Shown: piece by piece, positions 19,812 to 31,150 of the stretch
How positions within the stretch are numbered: the stretch's first letter is position 1
Layout: every line of letters begins with the position of its first letter
NCBI GenBank assembly: GCA_037176905.1
Contig: JBBBWG010033085.1
Span: 50,220 to 114,219, forward strand
Direction: 5' to 3'
DNA length: 64,000 nucleotides
Origin: Azolla pinnata
Lineage: Eukaryota; Streptophyta; Polypodiopsida; Salviniales; Salviniaceae
The notes under the pieces: model-generated
Told to the model about the DNA's origin: nothing
Databases searched by the model: none
Seen by the model: the letters and a program-made list of their open reading frames with translations, nothing else
Program-made: the position numbers and the translations under genes

Positions 19812-22800
19812 ATGGCTTTGTGTCGAGGGGCAATTGCATGGTTCATGTTGACAATAATGGTATCAAATATCTTTTCTTTACATACAACTTGTGCCCGGAG
19901 AAAGGGAAGAGGGTTTACCAGCCGGTTCACGCGTTTTCAAGAGTCTTCCGTTGACATGCCCTTAGATGCAGATGTCTTTCAAGCGCCCCCTGGCTTCAAT
20001 GCCCCACAACAGGTTTTTTCTGTCATGACACACACACACATATATATACTTGACTGTTGAAAGAAGATGTCACACCTGTCTGTTAAAATAAAACACAAAA
20101 CAAACTGTGCCCAAATTGCAAAGCCCTTCTCCCAACCTTTAAGAGGAATGGCTGATGAAAAAAGAGGATATTAGCTGAGAATAAAAAACTGAACTTGTTT
20201 CAGTAGGCGAAGGAGATCAAGCAGGTGAGAGAGGAAAATAGTTATTGTCGGTGATTGTTGAACTTTATTTGTACTTTCACCACTGATACCTAGATTGGTG
20301 GCCCGTTTTATGGAACAATAGAGCAAATCCTTCATTGACAATATGCTGTATGGAATGTCAGACATGATTCACGAGCCTCGCAAAACAAATGTACGAACTT
20401 TCAGAATTTCAAATTAGATTTGTTGTCAATGTCTGACAAAAAATGATAAAAATCATCATGTATTAGTTGTTTTTTAAGGTTTTACAACGGCAGTGAGTGT
20501 TTGGAAATCATAAGGCAGGATGTGAAGGAAGAAAGTGTTGATTATGCAATTCTCAAATGTTCGTAATTACACTTAGAAATAGAAGTAGGTTTAGAAAGTT
20601 TAAGCGTTCACAAGGACGCCTAAGGTTGAAAATTTGATACAAGAAACCCAAAATTATCCAAGGGCCAATACACAAACTCAAGAGATAGGGAGCAGTGCTA
20701 TTCAAATCAGTTTGATTGAACCTTTGGCTTGGGCATCATTTGATTGGCAGAGAAGGCCAGCATGTTTCTTTACAATTGAACTCTACTTCTTTATCATGTT
20801 CTGATTATTCTGAATGCTTTTCCACCATTCAAGGCCATGGCTAGAATTCCTAGATGTTTCAAATTCCATGTGCTACCAAATTTATTCCGTTCATTATGCA
20901 GATTGTGTATAAAACCCTACATAACTGACATGCATCCAGGTTTTCAAGAGCCTTTGGAAACATCAGGCATACCATAGGATTTTCTGATATAAATGTTTTT
21001 CCTTAACAGACATATGCAGGCAGCTCTGACATGTTGGGAAACCATATGATGAAAGCTTAATGATAAAATAGCATTATAAGCATCTTGTTTACAAGCACGT
21101 AATACATTAAGAAAAATCAAAGGATTATGAAGGAGGTACTGCAACGAAGCTTGAAACTTTCAGCTATATGCGAGATAAGCTGAAGGGGTTTAACTTCCAT
21201 TCAGCAGTTTGATGAGCATACAAAGGATGACCTATGCGAAACTCTGAAGAGTATTTAGGAAAGCCACCTTTATAAGGGTAATGTGCTGCAATTGTAGAAC
21301 ATATGGGTAATGCTCCGTCGATTTTCATCTTCTTGGATCCAATTCCAAAGTTTGTTACGTGTACATGCTTAGCAAGCACATTGGATAATCATGGATCTTG
21401 ACATATTGGATTAGCAAAGTCCTTTGTTTGGGTAAACCTTGTTGCATTTTGGATCCTTCAAGACGGTATCATCTGAGCAGATTGAACTTTTTCATTGCAG
21501 AGAAACTAGGGCCGAAAAATTGCACACGAGATTTAAATGCATCAATTACTTCTGTTTCATGGCAAGGAAGTGCTAGGGGAACATGTTTTAGTATAGGGTA
21601 GCTTGTATATGTTGTGCATGCATACTTACATGAAGTATGAATGTATCGCCCTCAATCCCCTCATATTGAAGTTCATAGATTAAAAAGCCTCTTCTGCGGT
21701 CAGCCACAACTGGTGCACTGATCCAAATAATAATGATCCAACACTATTGAGATCGTCTGTACTTCAGTAATGTGTGTGTCTATATTTGATTGAGGAGTTT
21801 TGTTTGGAAAGGTACACATCACACAAGGTGATTATTATGGGAAGTCCGTCATAATCTCTTGGGTGACTCCAGATCACCCTGGTTCTTCAATTCTTTACTA
21901 TGGCACCAGTGCAGGCAACTACTCTTTTGCAGCCACGGCAGAGCCGGCCATAACATATTCTTCATATAATTATACCTCTGGATTTATACATCATTGCACA
22001 CTTCAAGATCTGGAGGTATTCAAAATTCATGGATTCTTTTATTTGCTAACCAATTGGTTCCAAATTTATCTCTAACATCCTTCTGTGTGTGTGGTCTGGT
22101 GATGGATCATTCACAGTACAGTACAACCTATTTTTACAAGATTGGAGATGCCAATGTGTCTCGTGAATTTTCTTTCACTACACCTCCAGAGTCAGGGCCA
22201 GATGTCCCATACAAATTCGGACTCATTGGTTATCATCATACATTTCTTTCCATGTTTTGCATTTTTTATGTTATTGTATAAATTTAAATACTATGTAAAT
22301 ACAACCTTGCCAATTGAACTTGATCTTGTCTTACAATTTAAGTGTGGTTTCAGGAGATCTTGGACAGACAGCAGACTCAAATAGTACTTTAAATCATTAT
22401 TTACAAAGCCAAGGCCAAACAGTTCTATTTGTTGGAGATTGCTCATATGCAGATCGGTACCCATTTTATGATAATAATAGGTGGGACACTTGGGGCCGAT
22501 TTGTGGAACAGAGTACTGCATATCAGCCATGGATATGGGCTGCTGGAAACCATGATATTGAATGGGGCCCAACTTTTGTAAGTTATCATTCTGTTCCCTT
22601 TCCCCCCCTCCACTATTCATAAAGTTTGTGGTTAAAATTATGGTCCTGTGTTATTCAACCATCACTTCTCCCTCAAATCTTTATTTTTCCTCTGTTGCAT
22701 GCTTCATGAACTTTTCCGAATTACAGTGTTTGGTATCTTTCCTATTCTTCGATTTTCTGTCCATAAGCAGTCATAAGTTTCACCTTCTTGATGTGATAGT

Positions 22801-24284
22801 AAGCTTACATGGCAAGAATGTTTTTTTGTTTTGGGTTTATGGTTTGTGATCCATTCCCTCTTTTAAAGTATAAATATAAATCGTTGTATTCTAGGGAGAA
22901 CGCAGTGAGTTCAAGGCCTTCACAAATCGCTTGAAAACTCCTTATGAAGCATCAGACAGCACTTCTCCACTTTGGTACGCAGTTCAGCGTGGCCCAGCAT
23001 ATATCATTGTTTTGTCGTCTTACTCTGCTTTTGGTGAGGAAATTTTTCATCATGTTGATGCTACTTCTATTTTCAAGATTTTCATGGATTTTATGTATAT
23101 ATGTTATGACTACCTTTGTTCAACAGTTAAATATAGTCCTCAGTACCAATGGCTTAAAGAGGAGCTGGCAAAGGTAGATAGAACAAAGACACCATGGCTC
23201 ATTGTTATTATGCATGTACCATTTTACAACAGCAATTCAATTCACTATATGGAAGGGGAGGCGATGCGCAATGTCTTCGAGGCATGGTTTGTGCAATATA
23301 AAGTGGATATTGTGTTTTCAGGGCATGTGCATTCCTTTGAAAGAACGGTATGTTATCTTAGAAAAGCTTTTCAAACTCTATTTGGAACATTTTAAGTTTT
23401 TAAACCACTTCAGTGGTATGGCTGATGAATATCATCTAAAGTTCTACTAATCTAATATTTGTGCAACCCTGCAGTTTGGTGTCTCGAACATTGAATTTGA
23501 TTTGAGGAATGGTTTTTGTTTACCGATTTTAAATGATGATGCTCCAGTCTATGTCGTCATAGGTGATGGAGGAAACGTGGAAGGACTTGCTTTGCCGTAA
23601 GATCCATCTACTGTGTTGTCGTTTTCTAATGGCCCTTTTTATGGATGCATAAAAAATGTGGTGTTTAGGGTCCATTTACGTTGTCTCTGGACTTGCATAG
23701 TGTTTTTTTAGATATTTTGCATAAATTTGATAGCTTTTAGAATTTGTAACCATGTTCATGTTTTTTGTGAATGTTTGGGAACTTGCTCTTGTTTCATTTT
23801 ATCATTCTTTTGTGATCGTATGTGTCCACGGCTTTGTATTTACCATATTATTTGATGAGTGTGTAAGGCGATAACTTGTAATATTCATCTGTTTTTGTTA
23901 ATGCACGTATGCTGAATCACTGTTTTCAGTGCTCTATCTTTTTTTGTGGGATGGCACTTGATGTTCATGTCTTTTTTGCTTTGAATTCATATTTTGATGA
24001 TAATCTTCTTATCTTTCGATGCCATTATTTTTGTACCTTCTGCCTTGTCAAATTTTCACGGATTGTGTATATTTTCTGGTTCTTTTCCCAGATTCATTGA
24101 TCCACAACCTGAGTACTCGGCATTTCGAGAGGCCAGTTTTGGCTATGGCATCCTCGATATCGCGAACCGGACACATGCATTGTTCTATTGGCATCGCAAC
24201 CAGGATGGGGAGTCAGTTATAGCCGATTCTTATTGGCTCAATAACCAATATTGGAAAACAAGTGTAAGGGCTGAGTTGAAATGA
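19812..24284 (+). CDS. Purple acid phosphatase, plant high-molecular-weight type
   Basis: Eight exons join in frame to 471 residues: 19,812-20,012, 21,812-22,015, 22,117-22,228, 22,354-22,577, 22,895-23,033, 23,127-23,347, 23,475-23,596 and 24,092-24,284. This is the usual length of secreted plant PAPs. A hydrophobic signal peptide starts at [10 protein letters not shown]; the mature part begins near [10 protein letters not shown] fibronectin-like N-domain (about 60-165) precedes the metallophosphoesterase domain. All seven metal ligands are present: D174 (GDLGQT), D201 and Y204 (GDCSY), N238 (GNHD), H323 (VIMH), H360 and H362 (GHVH). The usual GNHE is GNHD here. The enzyme hydrolyses phosphomonoesters with an Fe-metal centre, normally in the cell wall, vacuole or outside the cell, and serves phosphate acquisition. 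Intron 5 is only 93 bp, a multiple of three, with no in-frame stop. An overlapping upstream frame (ATG at about 19,646) passes the PAP start in another frame if that leader is transcribed. Confidence 0.95.
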
Positions 24285-25497
24285 TGGGTAAAACTATGAT
24301 CTATGGTTGAAAGATTTGAGCCCTAGTGCTCGTCTCTTGAGTGGTATTGAACTTTGACATGTTGCTTCTGTTGATACATTTAAAGGTGAATGAAGGACAT
24401 TGTGCTGTGAGGAATGAAGAATTTGCCTGATCTGCTGCACCCTGCTGGAGGGGAAATTGTCTTCTATGTAATATGTATATATATTTAACATTCTTACAAG
24501 GGAAAGTGCCGCCGTGATAACATGGTAAGCCTTGTGTGCAGTAACTGGCATTTCAAATAAACTCTGGGATTCTGTATCGATGGAGCTGATGATGTATATA
24601 CATTACAAACTTGTGTCATATCTGGAGCAGCGCTATGCTATGTTTTATTCCAGCAGTATCTCCGCCATTGGATTGCTGCAAGATGATTTATGGAAACAGT
24701 CTTGTAATGCTCAAATACTCTACTTTTTTTTTGTTTTGCTGCACATTGTGAGAAATGAGCTGAAGGTTTTCCAAAGTTTCCATGGACTTGTTTACTGTGT
24801 CATCTTGTCACATGTGAAGATAATATATTCCTGAGACAAAATCGGGACTTCCATAATTGGAAGAAACAGTTTTTTTTTCTCCCAGTATATGATGCACTTG
24901 AAATTAAAATTCTGTTTGTCTAGATATTTCTTCCATGGAAGGGCACACAACCTTGTGAGAATCCTATCCCGAAAACTTGAATACATTGGAAGAGGCTTAT
25001 GTAGCTCGGAAGATTTTAACAAAGACTCATCACGAATCCGATTGTCCAAATACACAATGGCGCAATCTGCTGATTAGAGACTATGTATGATGAATGAGGC
25101 TATTGCTTTGGCATGTTGTGATGATAACCTTGTACGAAGCTTTTGTAACTATTTTTTCTCGATAGCTAGCTCAAACACTACAGATTGACAACTACAACAG
25201 AACACGATTCGATCGGGGCTTGATCGTAATGCCGATGAGATCATCGGAAGGGACGAGGAGAAGGGGGGGCATTTGCTGGGAGATTAAGTAAAAGTTGTAC
25301 TTCTGATGAGGGAAAGAAAGAAAGAAAGAAAGAAAGAAAAGAAAAGAAAAGAACAAAAACAGTTAAAAAAGAAAAGCATTTGGAAGTTCAGCGAGCAAGG
25401 GAAAGAGAAGGAGGGAGGAAGAAGAAGCAACGAACTTAACTAACTTAACTACCTTTCTTGCTGGCTGAACGTCAAGACAGAGAAGAACAAAAACGTC
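24285..25497. other. PAP 3' flank and upstream region of the next gene
   Basis: The PAP 3'UTR probably runs to about 24,500. The rest has only short frames, a GAAA tract (25,313-25,345) and a G run near 25,264. No additional gene seen. Confidence 0.5.
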
Positions 25498-25565
25498 TTC
25501 TTCTTCTTCTTCTTCTTCTTCTTCTTCTTCTTCTTCTTCTTCTTCTTCTTCTTCTTCTTCTTCTT
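25498..25565. repeat. (CTT)n in the inferred 5'UTR of the DNAAF1-like gene
   Basis: About 22 near-perfect CTT units end about 43 bases before the ATG at 25,608. The tract produces poly-Leu, poly-Glu and poly-Arg shadow frames. Confidence 0.95.
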
Positions 25566-25607
25566 TGTTTGCCTTCATTTTCCTTGGAGAATTCCGAAGA
25601 ACAAGAG

Positions 25608-27080
25608 ATGGGTTTCGACATGAACCCGCAATCCCTGAAGAAACTCTGCAGGGAGCTCAAATTGTAAGTACATCATCATCATCATCATCATCTTCGTATT
25701 CATCATCATCTTCTTCTGCTCGATATATAGCAATTGTCGATCATTCTGCATGGGTATCGATCGATCGATCAGGAGACTTTTTCTGAGAATGGTCGATGGA
25801 ATCAGATGGGACCTGAGTTTCTAACCCATTCGACAAGATCGGTGGATTTTGGAATTAGGTGTCATATCTGTAACAATCCCACGGAAAAATGATCAATTGG
25901 GTTGGATCTGAATGGTGGGTGGGGGGCAGTCTCCAATGGGCGAAGAACCAAAAGAATCAGGCTGGTATTGCCCATGAGATACAATCATGTTTGTGTATCC
26001 ATTCATCGTGCCCGAGACGATCTCTTTCCCGTTCGATTCGATCGCGTGTTACTGAGCCCCGTCTTTGTTGTGTCTGCAGATATTCGAGCTGTCCGGAGCT
26101 GAACGAAGTCCTCTACCTGCAGCAGAAGGTATATGTCGATTGTGTTCGCGTCAATCGATCGATCGATCAATCGATCGTATTCTCTCGGTCGATCGATCGA
26201 TCATGGGTATACAGACGATCGTTATTTGTCTCAGCTGATGCAGAAACTGGCTTTCTCCTTTTGGCTCATGCAGGGCATAGTGCAGATCAAGAGCCTTGAA
26301 GCCTACACAGGCTTGCGATCGCTACATTTGGAATGCAATGGTAAGTTTCACCAGTTCCTAGAACCCTAAAACTCTAAAACCCTAAACCCTAAACCCTAAA
26401 CCCTAAACCCTAAACCCTAAACCCTAAACTGTGAAGGCATGGATGTCTGAGGAATCTGCATCTCTGTCGTCCCATGCAGCAATCAGTACAATCGAAGGGT
26501 TAGACACGTGTGCGGAGTTGGCCTGTCTGTTCCTGAATCAGGTGATAGATTCTATATAACAAGGTCTGGTCCGAGTGCGGTTTGAGAGTGTAAATAAAGC
26601 ATCATATTATTTAGAAGCTAATTTGGGTTTTGCAAGTGTAAATCATCTAACAATTTAGAAGCTAATTTGGCTTTACGATGCAAAATAATTATAGCGTTCT
26701 AACGAGTTATCCGCGATTTTTTTCTCGTGCTTTCACCTGATATATGCATCTGATGTGCAGAACCTGATCGAACAGATCAGAGGCCTCGACAACCTCAAGT
26801 GCCTCGACACCATCAACTTAGCCGACAACCACGTAAAATAAGATTTCCTTCCTTTTCTAGCCAAGAAACATATACTTCGATCAGTGGACAAAAAACCATG
26901 TGTGTAACAAGTACTTGGTTAAGGGTTACAGTCAACATAATCAACCAAACTGCCATATTGGCTACAAAACATATGTATAACAAATACTTGGTTAAGGGTT
27001 ATAGTCAACATAACCAATCAAATTAACATCTTGATGTATCATCGAGCATATCAAGTTATAGGTGACGGAAACAATACGTT

Positions 27081-27113
<33 letters not shown>

Positions 27114-27736
27114 TGATCAAAATGGCTTGAAAGAGCCAAACTGAGGATAGATTTGCCCTTCTTTGTTGCAGATCAGAGAGCTCAGAGGCCTGTCGTCGTG
27201 CCTGCTCTTGAGAAGTTTGAACGTCTCGGGGAACTACATCCGAACAGAGGAGGATGTTGCACACCTCTCTGTAAGTGTCATGGACCCACACTGTATTGTG
27301 ACAAGTCAGGTTCCGCTTGAAACATGTTCGATACAACGACGAAAAGAAGCTTGATGCGATTCTCTTTGTTTTTTCTTTTTTAAATAGGAGTGCAAGAGCC
27401 TGCAATCACTCGATATTTCTAATAACAAGCTCGACGAGGAAGGCGCCTTGAAGGTAAGTAAGTAAGTAAGTAAGCAAGTAATCCCCTTGTTGTCTATAGC
27501 TGATCCCGAGAGAGCTTCCTGTATCAGCTCAGCTAAAATGCTTGTAAATTCAGAAGTCAGAAGGGGCCCTGATTCATTGGCCATTAAATCTGATATACAC
27601 ACACAACAGGTGATCAGGGGCCTGCCCCTCACTCTGCTGCGAATGACGGGGAATCCGATTGTCAGTAAGACGCGCTACTACCGCAAGAACACGATCACAC
27701 AGATGGAATCTGTGAGTGCTTTCGAGAGCCAAATTT

Positions 27737-27775
<39 letters not shown>

Positions 27776-29048
27776 TTGTTCTTGTTCTTGTTATTGTTGT
27801 TATTGTTGTTGATGTTGTTATTGTTGTTGTTGTTGTTGTTGTTCTCGTCGTCGTTGTTGTTGATGATGTTGTTGTTGATGTTGTTGATGTTGTTGATGTT
27901 GTTCATGAAGCTGGCGAGACTCTCTTGACTTAAGATCATCTGAGTAGCCACAACTCGGTTTAGGGTTTAGGGTTTAGGGTTTAGGGTTTCCGAGGCAGAA
28001 TGGGATCTCATTAACCTGTTTAGGGTTTGTTGGTTGGTTGCTTGCTTCGTAGCTCAATTACCTCGATGATTCACCGGTCTTCCCGAAAGAGAGGAGGTTG
28101 GCAGAGGCTTGGCTGCAAGGAGGTCTAGAGGTACATATTCTCGACTAACTGTATATATATATATAGCTGTAACTAACACCAGAGTATAGGACAACCGACA
28201 AACTCCCTCCTGCTAATCTCCGGTTTTTCGCCACCATGTTTGTTGTGTGTAGTGTGAAAAGGCCATGCGAGAGACGATCAAGCAAGAAGAGGCATCGGAA
28301 CGCGAGAAACATAGGAAAGGTTAGTTGCATTTGTACATGCATTGGGCATGTTTGTTTTGTATGCATAGAATTAACCATACGCATGCCATACGCGTTTGCA
28401 TGCATGCATGCATTGTGTATGCATGCATGCATGCATGGATGAATGAATGTATTGTGTATGTATGCAAGCATGCATGTATGAATGAATGAATGTATTGTGT
28501 GTGTATGCAAGCATGGATGAATCGATTACGAATGCATGCATGCATGTGGTGCGTACTTCTTCTGGAGATTAGCATGTTCAGTTACACGCTTGGTGTTCTT
28601 TCGTATGCAACTATCGCTAGCGTTCGAAGACATGTTGACTAGAGCGCGAACCGGTTGCCTCGATGATGAGAATGGCGAAGAAAAGAGCGATGACCACGCG
28701 ATCAACGTCGAAGGAACTGGTGACGATCCAATAGGAACCAGAGCGGTGGATGATGATGGTGATGACATTGATGGCGGTGATGATGATGATGGATATGGCA
28801 ATGATCATGATGGTGATGATGATGATAATGATCACCATGGTGTGGTTGACATGAGGGAGATCAGTGAGATCGAATCGACAGAGACATGCATACTTGAGGT
28901 GTGTGAAACGGACATCGACATGAAACCATGTGATGATGATGATGGTGGTGGTGATGATGACGATGGTGGTTACTTGGCCGAGATGGAAGATGCCAAGCTA
29001 CAACGACTCAAGGACGTGCTTCTGATCGAGAACCTCACCTCTTTGTAG
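25608..29048 (+). CDS. DNAAF1: Axonemal dynein assembly factor 1 homologue (LRRC50/ODA7 type)
   Basis: Eleven exons join in frame to 381 residues: 25,608-25,663, 26,080-26,128, 26,274-26,340, 26,480-26,541, 26,761-26,832, 27,172-27,270, 27,388-27,453, 27,610-27,711, 28,053-28,130, 28,253-28,319 and 28,621-29,048. The start carries the family motif [11 protein letters not shown], then [11 protein letters not shown]. About six SDS22-like leucine-rich repeats follow ([58 protein letters not shown]). The LRR cap holds MTGNPIV and [19 protein letters not shown], very like the animal and algal cap YLDDRPVFPKDRACAEAW. Family members are cytoplasmic factors that pre-assemble outer and inner arm dyneins for motile cilia, so expression in sperm-forming cells is expected. 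The C-terminal exon is Asp-rich, built on GAT microsatellites, and the protein is shorter than human DNAAF1. The last acceptor (CGCTAG at 28,615-28,620) is weak and the least certain border. Confidence 0.9.
26366..26427 (-). repeat. Interstitial telomere tract (CCCTAAA)n in intron 3
   Basis: About seven near-perfect CCCTAAA units begin some 25 bases after the intron 3 donor of the DNAAF1-like gene. The G-rich strand is on minus. Confidence 0.95.
27736..27905. repeat. GAT/GTT microsatellite in intron 8
   Basis: (GAT)n passes into (GTT)n with scattered GAT and GTC units, a T/G-rich trinucleotide region of about 170 bases inside intron 8 of the DNAAF1-like gene. Confidence 0.92.
27957..27989 (+). 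repeat. Short interstitial telomere tract (TTTAGGG)n in intron 8
   Basis: About 4.5 units of TTTAGGG, with another single unit near 28,020. The orientation is opposite to the tract in intron 3 of the same gene. Confidence 0.92.
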
Positions 29049-30299
29049 GAAAGAGTCTGTGATGAAATTGTATTAATTACTGCTTGCCTTGGCTTCGTGC
29101 AAAATTTACTCTTGTTTTGGGAGCTTCGATTCCCAAAAGTTGGCGATTTTGCTCACTAATGATGTATACCATAAGTTGGTTTACCAGAGGCTTATTAGTG
29201 TTAAAGGGTGTTCGATACATGGCACACTTATCCAAATGGGGGGACATGGTCCGTTCGTACAATGATCTGATGCTAATATAGGAAGGCATGTTAATCAAAA
29301 GCTCGATTCTTGAAACGATCTTGACTGCTCGTTTTAGGCGATCATTATCGATTGGGAACGCATTCCAAACGGGTTTTGGCCTCGACGCATAAGGTTGTGT
29401 TTGATTATCTTAGTGCAATCGCAGTTTGAGAAAATGGGGGTTTCGATCGATGTACTTTTTAATACTGTTGAATGGTGAACCAATTCAATATCTTTCAGAA
29501 CTCGTGTTATATATTGTGTGCCTTCGAGGGGTTAATGCACCCCATTCTAATTAATTATAGCACCTCGAAAGACTTACGTCGTCGTATTGCCATTGGCGAA
29601 GTAATTAATTAGAATAGCATATGAAGTTTATCTTGCCCCAACATTGCTAATGAAGTAATTAGCTTACATTTGAGGTAACTATCTTGAAGTAATTAGGAGT
29701 TTTCACTATAACAGGTGATAAGATGCTTTAATTGAAAAAGGGGATAAAAGAAGGCAATTAAGGAATTTGAGGAGCTGCCCAAAACCGACAGAAATTATTT
29801 GATGATTTAGAATTCAATATCAACAACAATTTATCCATCTATGATAGATATATTGTCAGTAATTATGAAATAGATACAATTACCCAACTGATGAGAAAGC
29901 AATTGCATCTCAGAGAATAACCATTTGGGAGGCGAATAGTAGTATATATGAGAATATTGTATGTTAGAATAGTAGTATATATTTTAAAAGTATAAATACT
30001 CACAATGCATCTTTTAATGCAGAATTGTTTAATGCATTAAATAGGAGTTAAAATATGTCAAAGTATATTAAATAGCCATACAAAATTACAATTACTTAAA
30101 CTTGCATATAGTAAAATTTCCATAATTGGATATAGTAAGGGAATCGATTATGAGAAGTAATTAGGAACAAAGCGAAGTGTGGTTATTATACCAACGGAAA
30201 TAATTGGGTGTTAATTTTTAGTGACAATTAAGAGTAAACGTAAATCTATAACTTTTTAATTTCTTAATTCTCTTCGGCGTTTTTTTTCCCGTTTGGAAA
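29049..30299. other. Intergenic, AT-rich, no gene recognised
   Basis: Likely contains the 3'UTR of the DNAAF1-like gene. It then becomes very AT-rich, with many AAGTAATTA(G/A) and AATTAATTAGAATAG phrases that give it a weakly repetitive character. No protein or RNA gene seen. Confidence 0.5.
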
Positions 30300-30790
30300 C
30301 GTTTAAAAGCATGGCCTATCGATCCTCCAGCCTTTTCAGATTAACTAATCGATTAACTAGATTTTAAAATTACTGACATCTGTTAATCGAAACACAAGAA
30401 GGGAGTCGATTGTGATCAATTAGGAACACAAATCAATTAAATGTCATACTAAAACTAAAAAAATTACAAATCTGTCTGGTTTTAAAACTCAATGCTCGGT
30501 TAGTTGATCAACACCGAATCAATTACTGTGAGCTCAATTGAACAAAAGCGTAAAAAGCTCATTTAATTTCGATTTTCTTTCCTGATACAAACCGCGAAAG
30601 CACTGGCCCGATCGATCCTTCAGTCTTTCAGATTAATCAACCGATTAGCACGCTAATCCGATCGACGAGATTCGATAATCAACACTTTTTAATCGAAAAC
30701 ACAACAGCGGAATCGATTAGCGGGGGAAGCGATCGGGAACAGAAATCAATTAAACGTCATACTAACAGAATCAATTGGGCGTTAATTTTT
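30300..30790. repeat. Diverged direct duplication, about 280 bp, two copies
   Basis: Two blocks (about 30,310-30,470 and 30,600-30,780) share GATCGATCC(T/A), CAGATTAA(C/T), AATCGA(A)AACACAA(G/C)A, GATCAATTAGGAACA or its GATCGGGAACA version, AATCAATTAAATGTCATACTAA and related words. Non-coding. Confidence 0.65.
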
Positions 30791-31150
30791 GTTCATGGTT
30801 TTTTTTTTTTATCGATCTATTTATTTTTTTCTTGAGTGGATAATATACTAAATAGAATTTAGAAATAGGAAAATTAATTCAAAAATAAAATAATTTTATT
30901 GAAATAAAAATAGAATTCGTCGTCTTCTTCTTCTTCTTCTTCTTCTTCTTCTTCTTCGTCTTCTTCTTTTCTTTCTTCTTCTGCTCGCCATCGCCATCGC
31001 CATCGCCATCGCCATCGCCACGAGCTCGAGCTCTTTCTGCAGAGCTTCATCTTCCGTATCCTCTTCTTCTTCTTCCGTCCTCGCCGGTCGTCTGTTCGTC
31101 GTCATCGTTTTCCCCGGTTCGTTAACCTCTCCCTTTCCCCCCCTCCTTCC

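Noticed and set aside
27574-27951. Asn/Ile-rich minus-strand frame and Leu/Val-rich plus frames
   Set aside because: They cross the GAT/GTT microsatellite in intron 8 of the DNAAF1-like gene and have no independent support.
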